NCBI RefSeq assembly: GCF_041381155.1
Contig: NC_091144.1
Location: 12,967,544-13,031,543, forward strand
Length of the DNA: 64,000 bases
Direction: 5' to 3'
Source of the DNA: Argopecten irradians
Lineage: Eukaryota; Mollusca; Bivalvia; Pectinida; Pectinidae
In this document: positions 1-12,100 of the stretch, piece after piece
Numbering within the stretch: the first letter of the stretch is position 1
Layout of the letters: every line of letters starts with the position of its first letter
Translations under genes and position numbers: made by a program
The notes under the pieces: model-generated
The model's input: the letters and a program-made list of their open reading frames with translations, nothing else
Databases searched by the model: none
What the model was told of the DNA's origin: nothing

Positions 1-127
1 TAAATTGTACACTGAAAACATAATAAAATAATGTACAATGATTGTTACGTTCAACACTTCAGTTTTATATTCTTTCGACAGCAGTATTCAGTGAATTCCT
101 TAGTTCAGTTCTCTGTTCTAACCAGTT

Positions 128-2962
128 TTATTCATTTCTTTCATCACTGTGATCAATATCGTCATCATCACATCTCTCTGAGGGAGGAACATTTAGACAT
201 GTGATGCCCTTACATTGTCCGCGCGCTGGAGTACACAGGAGGCCATTTTTGCAACAGGTGCATACCTTTTTTTGCATTTTCCACTACAGTTGCACCTGAT
301 AATAGTGAAGAGCTTCTCCGGTGCAGCAGATTGAGTCATCCGGATTGGATGTAGACCATCAGAAGATTTTGTCCAACCCCAATGTTCTGGATTAAGGTCA
401 TGTCCCTGCCAAACATGCACCTGGTGATAAGCCCGATAACTGTGCAGGATGGCAGCATCGTTGGTCGGCGGAAGTTTCTCTGGTGGGACGAAACCAGTAG
501 ATGTTGCTACCATCTGCTGGAACTCCACAACCCGCGCATCCGTTAGACTTTCTGTTGCTGAGGTGCCATAGATAACTAGCATAGCGTCTATTCTCGCTTT
601 CGCAATTTGGTCCTTTGAAGCTGATGGAGAGACAAAAGCGGATGCCGAGTGTTGTAGTTCTTCATATTTTGTACATACTGTCGCTTTGCCTACTCCATAG
701 GGTCGCGAAGTGGTATCACAACAACTGAAGGCGTGAAGGAACAGAAGGGAATCTGTAAGAAGAGGATTGAGTTTTTTCTTCAGGATAGTGATACAGATCG
801 TCTGTTTTGTCGTAATCATGTGCAAATTTTCACTTTCGTCAGAAGCATCTGCGTGATACACCAACAGCACGTCGGTATCATCGGCGATGACGGCGGTTGG
901 CTTCGGTGTCGCAAACAAACATGCTACTTAACATATTTTATAGTCTGCATCACCTATCGCGTGTTGAAATACCAGCATCGTTTAGGTATTCTGCGAGGAG
1001 GTTGATGAAGGCTTGTTTGTTAGCCTCGTTTGCGAGGAATGCTTTCTTGCTCATGGTAAGTCGCGTCTCGGGGGATACTGAAACGGGAGCGCCAATGTCA
1101 TTCCCTTTCCGTCGACGGTGGACCTCATCTTTAGTGCTGGGACCGTGGTATCCATCGAATACAACACAGGCATTTGTATAGCTGTCTCGAACATACCGGG
1201 TGTACATAGCACAGATCTCCTCATAGGTAGAGTTCTTTGGCCACGAGAACTTGTGCAGCAATCCACCTCCGTCAAGGACAAACTGTAAGCTCATGTCGAT
1301 CATATCCAGGGTAATGCATGACGGTGCCAGTTTGAGAAGATGGTGTAAAAGTACATCTGTTTGTCGAAGAGAGAGGGAGGGAATGAACACATCTCATATT
1401 TGAAGAGTTCCGGGAGTTCCGTTCATAGCCGTGATGAGGAGACGCTGATACAGATGTTGAAGCTCTATTCTATGTCTATTCTCTCACCAGATGCTGTTTT
1501 TACATGGATAGCAGAAGCCAATGTTTTCACTTGATTCTTTTGGGAAAATGTGTACTCTGCGACCGAATGTCCGACCATGGAATGCAGGATCTGATCACCA
1601 ACGCGTTTAGCATCGGCTGCATTGACCGATTCATTTCCAACCAACCCAGTGGAAAGGCTTTCAAGTTTGTCTGTTTGTTTACTAAATGGCTTCCGTTTAA
1701 CGAACATCTCCAGCAACTTCTGTATGTCAGACCTATCGCGTCCAATTCGCGTTTTCGATAAATCACGATGTCCATCCCCTTTATTCACAGAGATTCCTAC
1801 TATCTCGAAGATTGATTGACTGACCTCAGCGCATACCGGTCTGGAGAGTACTTTCAGTGAAGCCACGACCGTTTATGGCCGCTTGACCGATTGATGCACA
1901 CTTCAGATCGGCTGTTTTACTCTTGATTATTGTCTGTAGACGTAGACGAACCGACAGAGGCATGATGGCTAGGTTGTGATACAAAGACTTCATATCCGAA
2001 GCAGCCGGATAGACGTCCTTATGTTTGTCAGCATTTTTAATGTCATTCCGTATGTAGTTGCCTACAATTTTTATAAGCTCGTCTATATCATCTGAATCGT
2101 TTTTCATCTTAGTGTGTGCATCTTGAATGATCTGCTTCAAGTTCGAGTTGAGCGTCACGATGAGTGGCCTCTGCTTTGATGATGTGATGGAAACTCTGTC
2201 ACCATAATGTGCGTACAGTTGGCGTTGGAGTGACTTCCTGGAACACACTTCACCATCACCAGACATTTCCATTATCTCATAAAGTTCATCTAATGTTACT
2301 GTTTCATCATCATTGTTTTCAAGATATTCTATTACATGTACAAATGCTGATTGCTTTTCTTCGTTAAATATTCCGCTAGGACATCCTCTCTTGTTTGGTG
2401 GTTCCTCTTTAACAAATTGGGAATCCAAATGACGCGATGTCATGAATAACTGGAAGCATCTTCGATGGTATATAGCTTCTTCTGTCGGTAAGTCGTGGAT
2501 ACAAGAAAGTCTATCTTTAACCTGCTTTGCCCACAGCGTTCCAGTAACGTTTTCTGTACGTTTAACACCATCACATGACTGAACTCATATTCAGCGTGTT
2601 TAGGACAACGTCTAGTCTTTTCCTTATCTACATATTTGCCACAAAGATAGCAGTCAGTTCCGAATGAAAATGGTGTAACCTCCGATCGAAGTTTTTTTGC
2701 CGAATACTGGAGTTCATCTTGATGTTTTCTTTTCTGTCCGTACCGTTTGGGATTGGTATGCTTTTTCCGACATTCAGTATACATGTACGCTTATTTTTTT
2801 GATTTCATCAAAGACATGAATTAGCAAAGGTGATTCCGGATTTAGTTCGTTATATTTTTCGGTGTATTAATTGATTGTCGCGAGACCTTTTCGTCCAACA
2901 GATTGAAAGTCTCCGTCAGATATCACTTCACCACACAGTATACAAGTAGGTTGTGGCGACAT
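128..2962 (-). pseudogene. Broken copy of a multi-copy invertebrate gene family with Cys-rich ends and a PIN/FEN-like core
   Basis: I recognise the family from bivalve and cnidarian genomes, where it is multi-copy and of unknown function. Reading leftward, the first Met lies at 2962 and opens MSPQPTCILCGEV, a Cys-x2-Cys motif. A second Cys motif (CYLCGKYVD, RRCPKH) follows near 2650. The middle part holds a conserved GDGHRDLSKTRIGRDRSDI stretch near 1760 and FKYEMCSFPPSL near 1390. The last third has DEVHRRRKGND, then VIADDTDVLLVYHA near 880 and HAFSCCDTTSRPYGVGK near 700. The D-D-x-D and CDTTS motifs recall PIN/FEN-type nucleases; that is inference from motif shape. The C-terminus is again Cys-rich (CKNGLLCTPARGQC) and ends at 128-130. 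The coding potential lies in about six open stretches in different frames with no clear splice signals between them, so I call a decayed, apparently intronless copy. A mobile or retroposed origin is possible. Confidence 0.6.
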
Positions 2963-5900
2963 AATTACTCATTTATAATTATGAAATGAGGATAAATCAA
3001 CAATTATATGGTTTGTGCATACATGAATATTTCATACTTAGCTTTTCATGATGAAACAAGGCTGCAAAACGAAGAGAGATAACTGCTAAAATACCGAATG
3101 GCTAGAATCTAGTAAAACAATACGCCGAAAGTGGAATATTTTGATGTTGATATTGAGCCTAACCGCTTCAATTGATTTCTTATCACTCTATTATTGTTAC
3201 CAAACGATCCGCCATCACCAATTCCATCAAAACTGATACCTCAAACATATCTATAGGCCGCTTACTTCCAAAATTATGAGCATACCAAAAGTTGATCAGA
3301 CTTAACGGCGGCCATCTTGGATTTGTGTCGAAAACGAGGCATTGCCATGCAGGGATTCGAGTAGACTTTTTTCTGTGGTTAGATGAACATTTACATTAAC
3401 TAAATCAGTTGAGAAACCTTTGTTACAATTTTTGTCCAACCCCTTATGGGGGAAAAAATTAATTGCCTAGCCTAATAAAACAAAGAATCATTTCATAGTT
3501 TAGAAGTTGTAAACCAGAAAATAATCGACCGGGAAATAATACGTTATTATTCTTCGACAGCTGTATGGCTATTTAATTTCTGTTTAAGATAAGTTGGTTA
3601 ATCCGTATTATGCGTATGTGTGCATGTCTGTATATATTCTGTATCTAGATTGTGGTTGGTTATTACAAATACATAAAAAAATGAATAGACGTTATATACA
3701 ATCTTTAAAAAAAACACTTGCGGTGCATTGTTGATTACACGATATAACAATTGACTAAGGGTTTACATGCATTGTTCGTAAGTTACATTATACAATAATG
3801 GCCCTCTGTGGAGCGATACATTTAGAATTGTCTCCCCGGAAAGGCTTCGCCCTCGAGAAAATAACTCTTTCCAGGGAGTCAATTCTAGATGTATTCCGAC
3901 CGGAGGATTTGAGGGCGAAGGGCATTGTGTAGTGTTGCGTGTACATTATTTTTTAATTGAGGTTCTAGGTAGATAAAAGAATCAATACATTCCTATAGGG
4001 GCGATAGTTGTACAAGGTATGTCGTTAAATGGAAAAGTAGAGTAAAGCGTGACTCGTCTGACTAAACAAAATCGTCAGTGAATGGGTTTAAATGATATTC
4101 GATCTAGGTAATAGGTACAGTGTATTGGTGTCCTGGCCATGCCGGATCATTTAAGGGATCAGGTGGCATTCATCGTGATTTCAAGGGCAATGATCACCTT
4201 AGCGATTGTATTTATAGACATGATAAGCAGATAGTTATTGCAGACGATATGTAAATGAACGTAGCGTTTTGTCACGACTATACAATGAAACATAATATCG
4301 CAATAATACAAACAATATATCTTACCATTTAAGAATATTTAATAGACAACACTATATTTGTTTCTTTTTACTACTGTTTGATTACATTTTTACAATTGTG
4401 TTTGCATTTGTAAACAGAATACATTTTAATGCTGTGGTTGACTTTAACACTAGGGTTAATGGTGGTGTAGTTGAACTTTCATAAAGTTATGTTGCGAATG
4501 AGGATAAGTGTTCAGGGTTATTTTCTGATATTGTAGACATATTACTATAGAAAAAATGATGTTGTATTGACATGTGATATAGAATGTCGCTGGTTAAGCA
4601 GCCACACAAAGAACAGCCACGGTTTCCAGGTAACGGCTACACACATATTATATACTTTGTATAAAAGTTTGAAGGGGGAAGGTGTAGCACAGTGTTTAAA
4701 TCACGAGGAATAAATGGAGTACTACACGATTTTTAAAAATGGCTTTCCAAATATAACAGGGTTTTAATACAAGCCTGTGTAGTTAGTCTACTTGATAAAT
4801 ATCTGCACATATGGATCAAGGGGATTTAAAAATATATCACAAAATGTAATATTTAGGAATCATAAATAAAGTATTAATTCTAGTAGCACGTTATGTTTTT
4901 TCAGTGTTAAGTAGCTGTTTTATATGAGTAACTGTTTCATACAACCATCTTGGGAAATTTTATGATTTTTGTTCATGATAAAACCTTTTATCACATTGGT
5001 AAAAACGACAAAAGCTTCTATTTGTAAAATGTTTTTATCATAAAAACTTTCGGATACTGTTGAAATTGCGCTTTCTGTTATGTGGCGTTGATAGATAAAT
5101 AATAGTTATATTAAAAGAAACGTATATTTATTATTTTTTATAATCGAAGAATAATTGCTAATTCAAATATTCGGTTTCCAAAGCAATAAACAAGTTCTGA
5201 GATATTTCGATTCATGTTTGAATTCCTTTGCAATTTTTTTAGTGCTTTAAAATTAATACATTGTAAACTTGTTTTTCTTATGTCTTATGTATGTCTAGAG
5301 ATGGGAACATATCTGAAGATATCATTTTACAATTATCAATAATACTATCACAATGAAAAATTAAGTTGTAGACCACACATTGACTTCATGGTCTGACCGT
5401 ATGTACACATTTTATTGCATTGCAGCTTGGAATGGTCATTTTAGAGTCCACCAGTTACAAGGTATGTGTTAAATGAATATGGAGTACTAATTATGATGAT
5501 GTCATGATCATTCCATTATTGTGTATGTATTAATTTGATACCTTTAGTGTGATTTTTATATATTTTTAAACATGGTTAAGGTTTAATAAACCGTCGTTTT
5601 ATACAAGATGTCTTATAAGATGGCCATTTTCAATTCACACATTTGTGTCGAGTTTTATGTGGAGCATGCATAAATAATGATTTTGGCAGTTCAGCTCTAA
5701 TTTGTACTTGTAAATTACAACCTATGCATTTTAAGTATTGCAGTTGGTACATTTTGATGGTAAAAAACCTATTAAAAACTCATCCAGATACGTTAATATT
5801 AACTATACGGTACATGTAATTTTAAATGTAATACTCTAAAATCTGGGGGTTTCTCCTCTCTAGAAATCCCTACTTTATACTTTAGCGCTGTCCTTTTATC

Positions 5901-7120
5901 TAAAAAACTAAAATATTTTCTATTTTTCAAAATCGTTTCTATTTTTTAACTCGTGAGTTTCAAGATCTATAAGGCATGGTTGAAATGGACAGTTCAGCAC
6001 ATATTGAAATCGCTAGAAAAATGATGTTCAAATGGATACAAGTAGTTGTTTCATGATGTGCGAGGTCTTTTGTATAAATATATGTATTATGGACTGATCT
6101 TTGCCAGGAAATACCTACTTTAAAACAATTTCTCATTATTTCCATTTCTATATATCACTGTGCTACACGTGTCGTTTGTTCATGCTGTGTTGTTTAAAAT
6201 GTTTAAAAATGAATAAAGAATAAATAGAGATAATAAAATTAAAATAAAAAAACAACAATTTTACCATAACAAATCATTATTGTCTTCCCTTATGACATAA
6301 TTAACAAGAGCAACACATTTGATTGTCTTTGGAATATTTATTCCCCTAATCGGTCATAATCTTTAAATAGTAGAAAATTATTCTTATTTCTTTTACCCTA
6401 GAAGTCTCTAACACACTTTCGTTGAGGTAAAATAGTTCTTTCTCTCGTAATTCATAGCCACCGCTGTGAGAAATGTCTATGTCAATCCCTAGGGAGACAG
6501 ATAGCGCGCGGTAACCCTTAAAACAGGATATCACCAATCCATGCAGATTAACAATGGCATACATTATCGAAATTGTCATCAATTTCGATGTGTTTTCGAT
6601 TGAGTCTTGATCATGACGTGGAACAAATAGGTCGCCGTTATGCTTTATCTATAGGAGGAAAATCATAATTCTCCTAGCAAGTCTCGGGTAGGACGTTCAT
6701 GAATTGCTTTACGGATCGTAATGTTTCTGTCAAGGCGGAGAAATATATTATTAATCACACAAAACAATTATGACGTCACGACAACAATACCATGATAACA
6801 ATACCAGAACGTTACGGATTTACTGTGCAGATCTTTCTTTCGACAATGCATCACGTCAACATTAGCAAACACTTCTTTTATTTCAGAAGTAAATACATTG
6901 CATAGTGTAGGAATAAAGTCCAAGTATTCCTAGCCTTGGGGTGAGATAACGGTATGTTTGGTAACACTCGACACCCCTGTCTCATCCTCAACAGAGTGGT
7001 ATGTTTTATATCCTTCATGTTTCTTATTTATAATCCATTAATCTTGGATAAATGGGGTAACTTTGCATTCACTTACCTCGGTTCGCCTTAACTTATAAAC
7101 AATATTAGTTGCTATGGAAA
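2963..7120. other. Noncoding stretch between the broken gene and the galactosyltransferase gene
   Basis: AT-rich DNA with no open frame resembling a known protein. It holds one palindromic element (3790-3938, listed separately). The segment next to 7120 would be the 3' UTR of the minus-strand galactosyltransferase; a possible polyadenylation signal on that strand (AATAAA read leftward) is at 6877-6882. Nothing else could be supported. Confidence 0.5.
3790..3938. mobile_element. Short palindromic MITE-like element
   Basis: The left part (GAGCGATACATTTAGAATTG) and the right part (CAATTCTAGATGTATTCC) are imperfect reverse complements, and the outer ends GGCCCTC and GAGGGCGAAGGG also pair. Total length is about 150 bp, with no coding capacity. 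This fits a foldback MITE; no clear target duplication was seen. Confidence 0.5.
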
Positions 7121-7360
7121 TTATCTTTGTGAAGCATCCCTTTGTTTCCGAACCATTTGAGGAAACGTTCTCCCATGCACAGCTTGCATTTTGTGAACAT
7201 TTTGTATGAAATCCTTAAATCGTTTTTGACGATTAAGAGACTTTTGCTGTTTAGCGTACGGTTCTTGTGCATAATGTGTAAGGTCATTCTTAATAAGTGA
7301 TTTCTTATCCTGTTCTGTTTTATGATGAGTAAGTGTTTGTTTATCTTGTTCTGGTTCATG
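7121..7360 (-). CDS. Candidate unique C-terminal tail after the galactosyltransferase repeat array
   Basis: In the frame that reads EPEQDKQTLTQH in the repeats, the sequence leaves the array at about 7320 and stays open through unique codons (KTEQDKKSLIKNDL, then QKRFKDFIQNVHKMQAV, ending RKQRDASQR) to a TAA at 7121-7123. An open unique tail in the same frame as the repeats is what a coding array should show. As assembled it is not joined in frame to the upstream exon, because several units between 7370 and 8700 carry length changes that are not multiples of three. It is basic and Gln/Lys rich with no recognised domain. It may be the true end of the protein in an intact allele, or the open frame may be chance. 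Confidence 0.4.
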   Translation of the reverse strand, partial: HEPEQDKQTLTHHKTEQDKKSLIKNDLTHYAQEPYAKQQKSLNRQKRFKDFIQNVHKMQAVHGRTFPQMVRKQRDASQR

Positions 7361-9178
7361 TTGAGTAAGTGTTTTTTGTCTTGTTCTGGTTCATGTTGGT
7401 AATGTGTTTTTGTTTGTTCATGTTGGTAAGTGTTTGTTTGTCTTGTTCTGGTTCATGTGAGTAAGTGTTTGTTTATCTTGTTCTGGTTCATGTTGAGTAA
7501 GTGTTTGTTTATCTTGTTCTGGTTCATGTTGAGTAAGTGTTTGTTTATCTTGTTCTGGTTCATGTTGAGTAAGTGTTTGTTTTATCTTGTTCTGGTTCAT
7601 GTAGAGTAAGTGTTTGTTTATCTTGTTCTGGTTCATGTTGAGTAAGTGTTTGTTTATCTTGTTCTGGTTCATGTTGAGTAAGTGTTTGTTTATCTTGTTC
7701 TGGTTCATGTTGAGTAAGTGTTTGTTTATCTTGTTCTGGTTCATGTTGAGTAAGTGTTTGTTTATCTTGTTCTGGTTCATGTTGAGTAAGTGTTTGTTTA
7801 TCTTGTTCTGGTTCATGTTGAGTAAGTGTTTGTTTATCTTGTTCTGGTTCATGTTGAGTAAGTGTTTGTTTATCTTGTTCTGTTTTATGTTGAGTAAGTG
7901 TTTGTTTATCTTGTTCTGGTTCATGTTGAGTAAGTGTTTGTTTATCTTGTTCTGGTTCATGTTGAGTAAGTGTTTGTTTATCTTGTTCTGGTTCATGTTG
8001 AGTAAGTGTTTGTTTATCTTGTTCTGGTTCATGTTGAGTAAGTGTTTGTTTATCTTGTTCTGTTTTATGTTGAGTAAGTGTTTGTTTATCTTGTTTTGGT
8101 TCGTGTTGTTCTGGTTCATGTTGAGTAAGTGTTTGTTTATCTTGTTCTGGTTCATGTTGAGTAAGTGTTTGTTTATCTTGTTCTGGTTCATGTTGAGTAA
8201 GTGTTTGTTTATCTTGTTCTGGTTCATGTTGAGTAAGTGTTTGTTTATCTTGTTCTGTTTTATGTTGAGTAAGTGTTTGTTTATCTTGTTCTGGTTCATG
8301 TTGAGTAAGTGTTTGTTTATCTTGTTCTGGTTCATGTTGAGTAAGTGTTTGTTTATCTTGTTCTGGTTCATGTTGAGTAAGTGTTTGTTTATCTTGTTCT
8401 GGTTCATGTTGAGTAAGTGTTTGTTTAATATCTTGTTCTGGTTCATGTTGAGTAAGTGTTTGTTTTATTCTTGTTTGTTATGTGGTAGTGTAGTGTTTGT
8501 TTATCTTGTTCTGGTTCATGTTGAGTAAGTGTTTGTTTATCTTGTTCTGTTCATTTGAGTAAGGTTTGTTATGTTGAGTAAGTGTTTGTTTATCTTGTTC
8601 TGGTTCATGTTGAGTAAGTGTTTGTTTATCTTGTTCTGTTTCATGTTGAGTAAGTGTTTGTTTATCTTGTTCTGTTTATGTTGAGTAAGTGTTTGTTTAT
8701 CTTGTTCTGGTTCATGTTGAGTAAGTGTTTGTTTGTCTTGTTCTTGTTCGTTTTGAGTAAGTGTTTGTTTATCTTGTTCTGGTTCATGTTGAGTAAGTGT
8801 TTGTTTATCTTGTTCTGGTTCATGTTGAGTAAGTGTTTGTTTATCTTGTTCTGGTTCATGTTGAGTAAGTGTTTGTTTATCTTGTTCTGGTTCATGTTGA
8901 GTAAGTGTTTGTTTATCTTGTTCTGGTTCATGTTGAGTAAGTGTTTGTTTATCTTGTTCTGTTTCATGTTGAGTAAGTGTTTGTTTATCTTGTTCTGGTT
9001 CATGTTGAGTAAGTGTTTGTTTATCTTGTTCTGGTTCATGTTGGGTAAGTGTTTGTTTATCTTGTTCTGGTTCATGTTGAGCAAGTGTTTGTTTATCTTG
9101 TTCTGTTTTATCTTGGGTATGTGTTTGTTTATCTTGCTCGTTTTGAGTAAGAGTTTGTTTATCTTGTTCTGTTTTTAT
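7316..9178 (-). repeat. 36-bp tandem array, coding in the galactosyltransferase last exon
   Basis: About 50 units of 36 bp. On the minus strand a unit reads EPEQDKQTLTQH in the gene's frame. Because 36 is a multiple of three, a second minus frame (NMNQNKINKHLL) and a plus frame (MFILFWFMLSKCL) also stay open. Most units are identical or differ by one or two bases (GGTTCATG against GTTTTATG or GTTTCATG). Units of unusual length cluster at 7360-7590 and 8420-8690. From 8690 to 9178 the array is cleanly in the exon's frame. High identity between units implies recent homogenisation and likely copy-number polymorphism. Confidence 0.9.
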
Positions 9179-12100
9179 TTTTGTATCTGCATGTGCCTCT
9201 GCGTCGATCTGTTGTACCGGAATAGGTAAAACGTGGTCTCGATTAAACTGTGTGTGTTTTGAAGACTTTTCATCTACACCAGCTATCTTCATATTTTTAG
9301 CCCGTAATGTATCGATGAGGGTTTGAATTTTTTGTTTATGGCCATTCATGCCAAAATTTTGCATCACGGGTTCATTTTGGGCAGACTTAAGCTTTTCCTC
9401 TTTGGGCTGGTTTTCCAGGAAAGGATTTGAACCATGCTTTACATGTCTTTTCCAGGCTGGATTTGCTTTTTTGATTTTCTGATGTGACATGAAATTCCAG
9501 ATATCCTGTCTATTACTGTGTTCTTTAGTCTGATTTTCCATTCGGTACTCTTTTTGAATAGGATACCTTTTTTGACTTGGTGGCGTCTGTTGATTGCTAT
9601 ACGTTTGATTGTGTGCCTGCTCGTGAGGTTCCTGTATTCCTCTCGGGATAACCTCAAGAGTTGGCGCGTCACGTTCCACCAACCTTGTTTGGTTATTTGT
9701 TATACTTTCGTTTTCCGAAGACTGAACTACTAATGGTAATACCACTGGCTCGGCCGACTTCATAGGAAAGAGACGAGTTAAAATTCCAGACACGACCTTC
9801 ATGGAAACAGAAGAGGAATTCAGACTTCGGAATTCTTTTGTAATTGCAGTTATTATGTCATCACCTAACGTATATTTACCTAAGAGATATTTAGCTTTAT
9901 CTATAACTATTTCCTCTAATGCAGGATCTATCGAGTCACTGGACTTGTCACTAGCGCTTGTCCATGGTTGGTACATCCATTCGTCCTGATTTATGTTCGC
10001 CAGTACATATGTGTAGAGGGGTCGTCGTTGTACCTGTAGTGACTCATATTTTATCGTATTCAATCCGTCCTCCTTCCAACGACTTAGAGCGCCCTCCAGT
10101 AGACGTTGTCTAAAAAACACAATATATGGGCAATTAGAAGGAGGATATACCGTTTCGAACCATAGAACCCATTCAGAAGTTGTTTTTTTTTTTAAATAAG
10201 GCGATGAATATTTATTTATTAATGTATTTGTTTTATCAATACACGATATCGTTACTAGTATTTCCTTAGTCATTGTACTTTCAGAGAGTAAATAAATATT
10301 GTTTTCTTTGTTTTCATACTTAATCTGGCATTCTATTTGACCAATACTTTTCTTCATACCACTATAACAAAAATTAAAATATCGTGACGTCACAATAGAG
10401 ACATTGACGTTGCGTATTGATTCGGAAAAAGAACCCCTTGAACAATCACTGGAATGGTAGATTTCAACATACTTTATTGTATCAAACAGATTATAAAATC
10501 AGTTATGAGCATTGATGTCATTATTTTTTTTAATTTCATCGAGGTATGCTACGAGGATTACACAGTGTGCAAACCATCTTTTTCCATACTCCGATGAAAT
10601 AAAAAAAAAGTAATATCAATGCTTAAAAGGGTATCTGTTATGATAATAAAAATGACTAAAATTACCTGTTGTTATTTAAGTTTGAATCTGCTACATGTTT
10701 CAACATACGATAGGAGCTAACATCCGGTGTGTATCTCGTGATGGATATCCCCAGATTTCTTATTCTGATAAAACAATGGTCATACAGGTAAGTTACAGCG
10801 TCAACTTACTCATTCATTTATGCTAACAAAAAAGTTCATAAATTGAAAAATAGCTTAGTAGTTAAGTTTTAGCAAATGGATTTCAGATAGTTTACCACAA
10901 TCAATTGTTTATTAAGTATGGCGATTGGGGTGATAAATTTTCCGTTATCCTCACATATGTTTTTAATTGCATCAGATCAGTATCAGTATAAAAGATTAAA
11001 CGTGTATACCGTCTATACAAATCGTCATCCTCGCCGCCCCAGCCAAAGAATTTGTTTGAATAGCCGTTCACTAGTGTAAATTGATCTTCGCTCATTGCTG
11101 TTACGCCTCCAAAAAGACCCACATATGGAAGTCTAAAACAACATTAAACAATGTAACCTCCTGTGGAAACATTAGTGAGTCTAGAAATGCATGAATTATA
11201 TATTGATTTGCGGATGGATTCATCACTTTTTCAATCAATATACGAACATGCAACGAAACGTAATTATTACTGTACAAATATTTCCGATTAATAAATATCT
11301 AGGGCATCCTTAGCAGATACATGAATCCATAAATGATCGTTATATTTGTATATACATTACTACTCCGTATCATCTTAATGAGTGGTCTTATAAAACAGGT
11401 GGTCTTTATACAGAGGTGATTGCTACGACAGGTTTGACAGTATCACAACTGAGGTTAGACATTGGATATTGTTTATAATATGAATGCGCGATGACTGTTG
11501 TTGTACGCCTTTTACTGAAGGAGTATATCTGGGATTTCTTTTCGCAATTAAACAATCCCCAAACTATTTAAAGCCATGTACCCAATCACTGATGTCATAT
11601 GGCCTGTTTAAACACGGTCAGTGATTTTGGCGAAATTGGGAAAATCTACGAAAAACCAATGATCCAATATTGGCTTGTGGAAGGTTAAGCATATACAAAA
11701 TACAAACTCTTATATGTAGGGCGCACAACATATAAATCAGCTATCGTATTACTCACTCATAACCAAACTTGTCGATGGCAACAGACATGTGTCTGGGATT
11801 CTCAGGACAGGAGTACACGTTATTATCATTTTCCGGGATCATGTCCACATCATGAAAGATAAAGCACTTATAGCCCCGTTTTCTAGCTTCCAGAAACCCT
11901 ATATTCATGCATAGGGCTCTATTAAAGTCGATTTGTGGCGCCTGGTGTTGTTTGAAATGAACAAAAATGGGAGCATACGTATGAGAAACAAGTTGATATT
12001 GGTAAACTCAGATAAAATACAGTTTTAGCAATATGAAAGGTATAAAGTGCATATTCAATAGACATCGGTCTGTTTAACTAATGGATATATCATATTGTTT

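Noticed and set aside
7614-8528. Plus-strand open frame with MFILFWFMLSKCL repeats
   Set aside because: It is the antisense shadow of the 36-bp array, open only because the unit length is a multiple of three.
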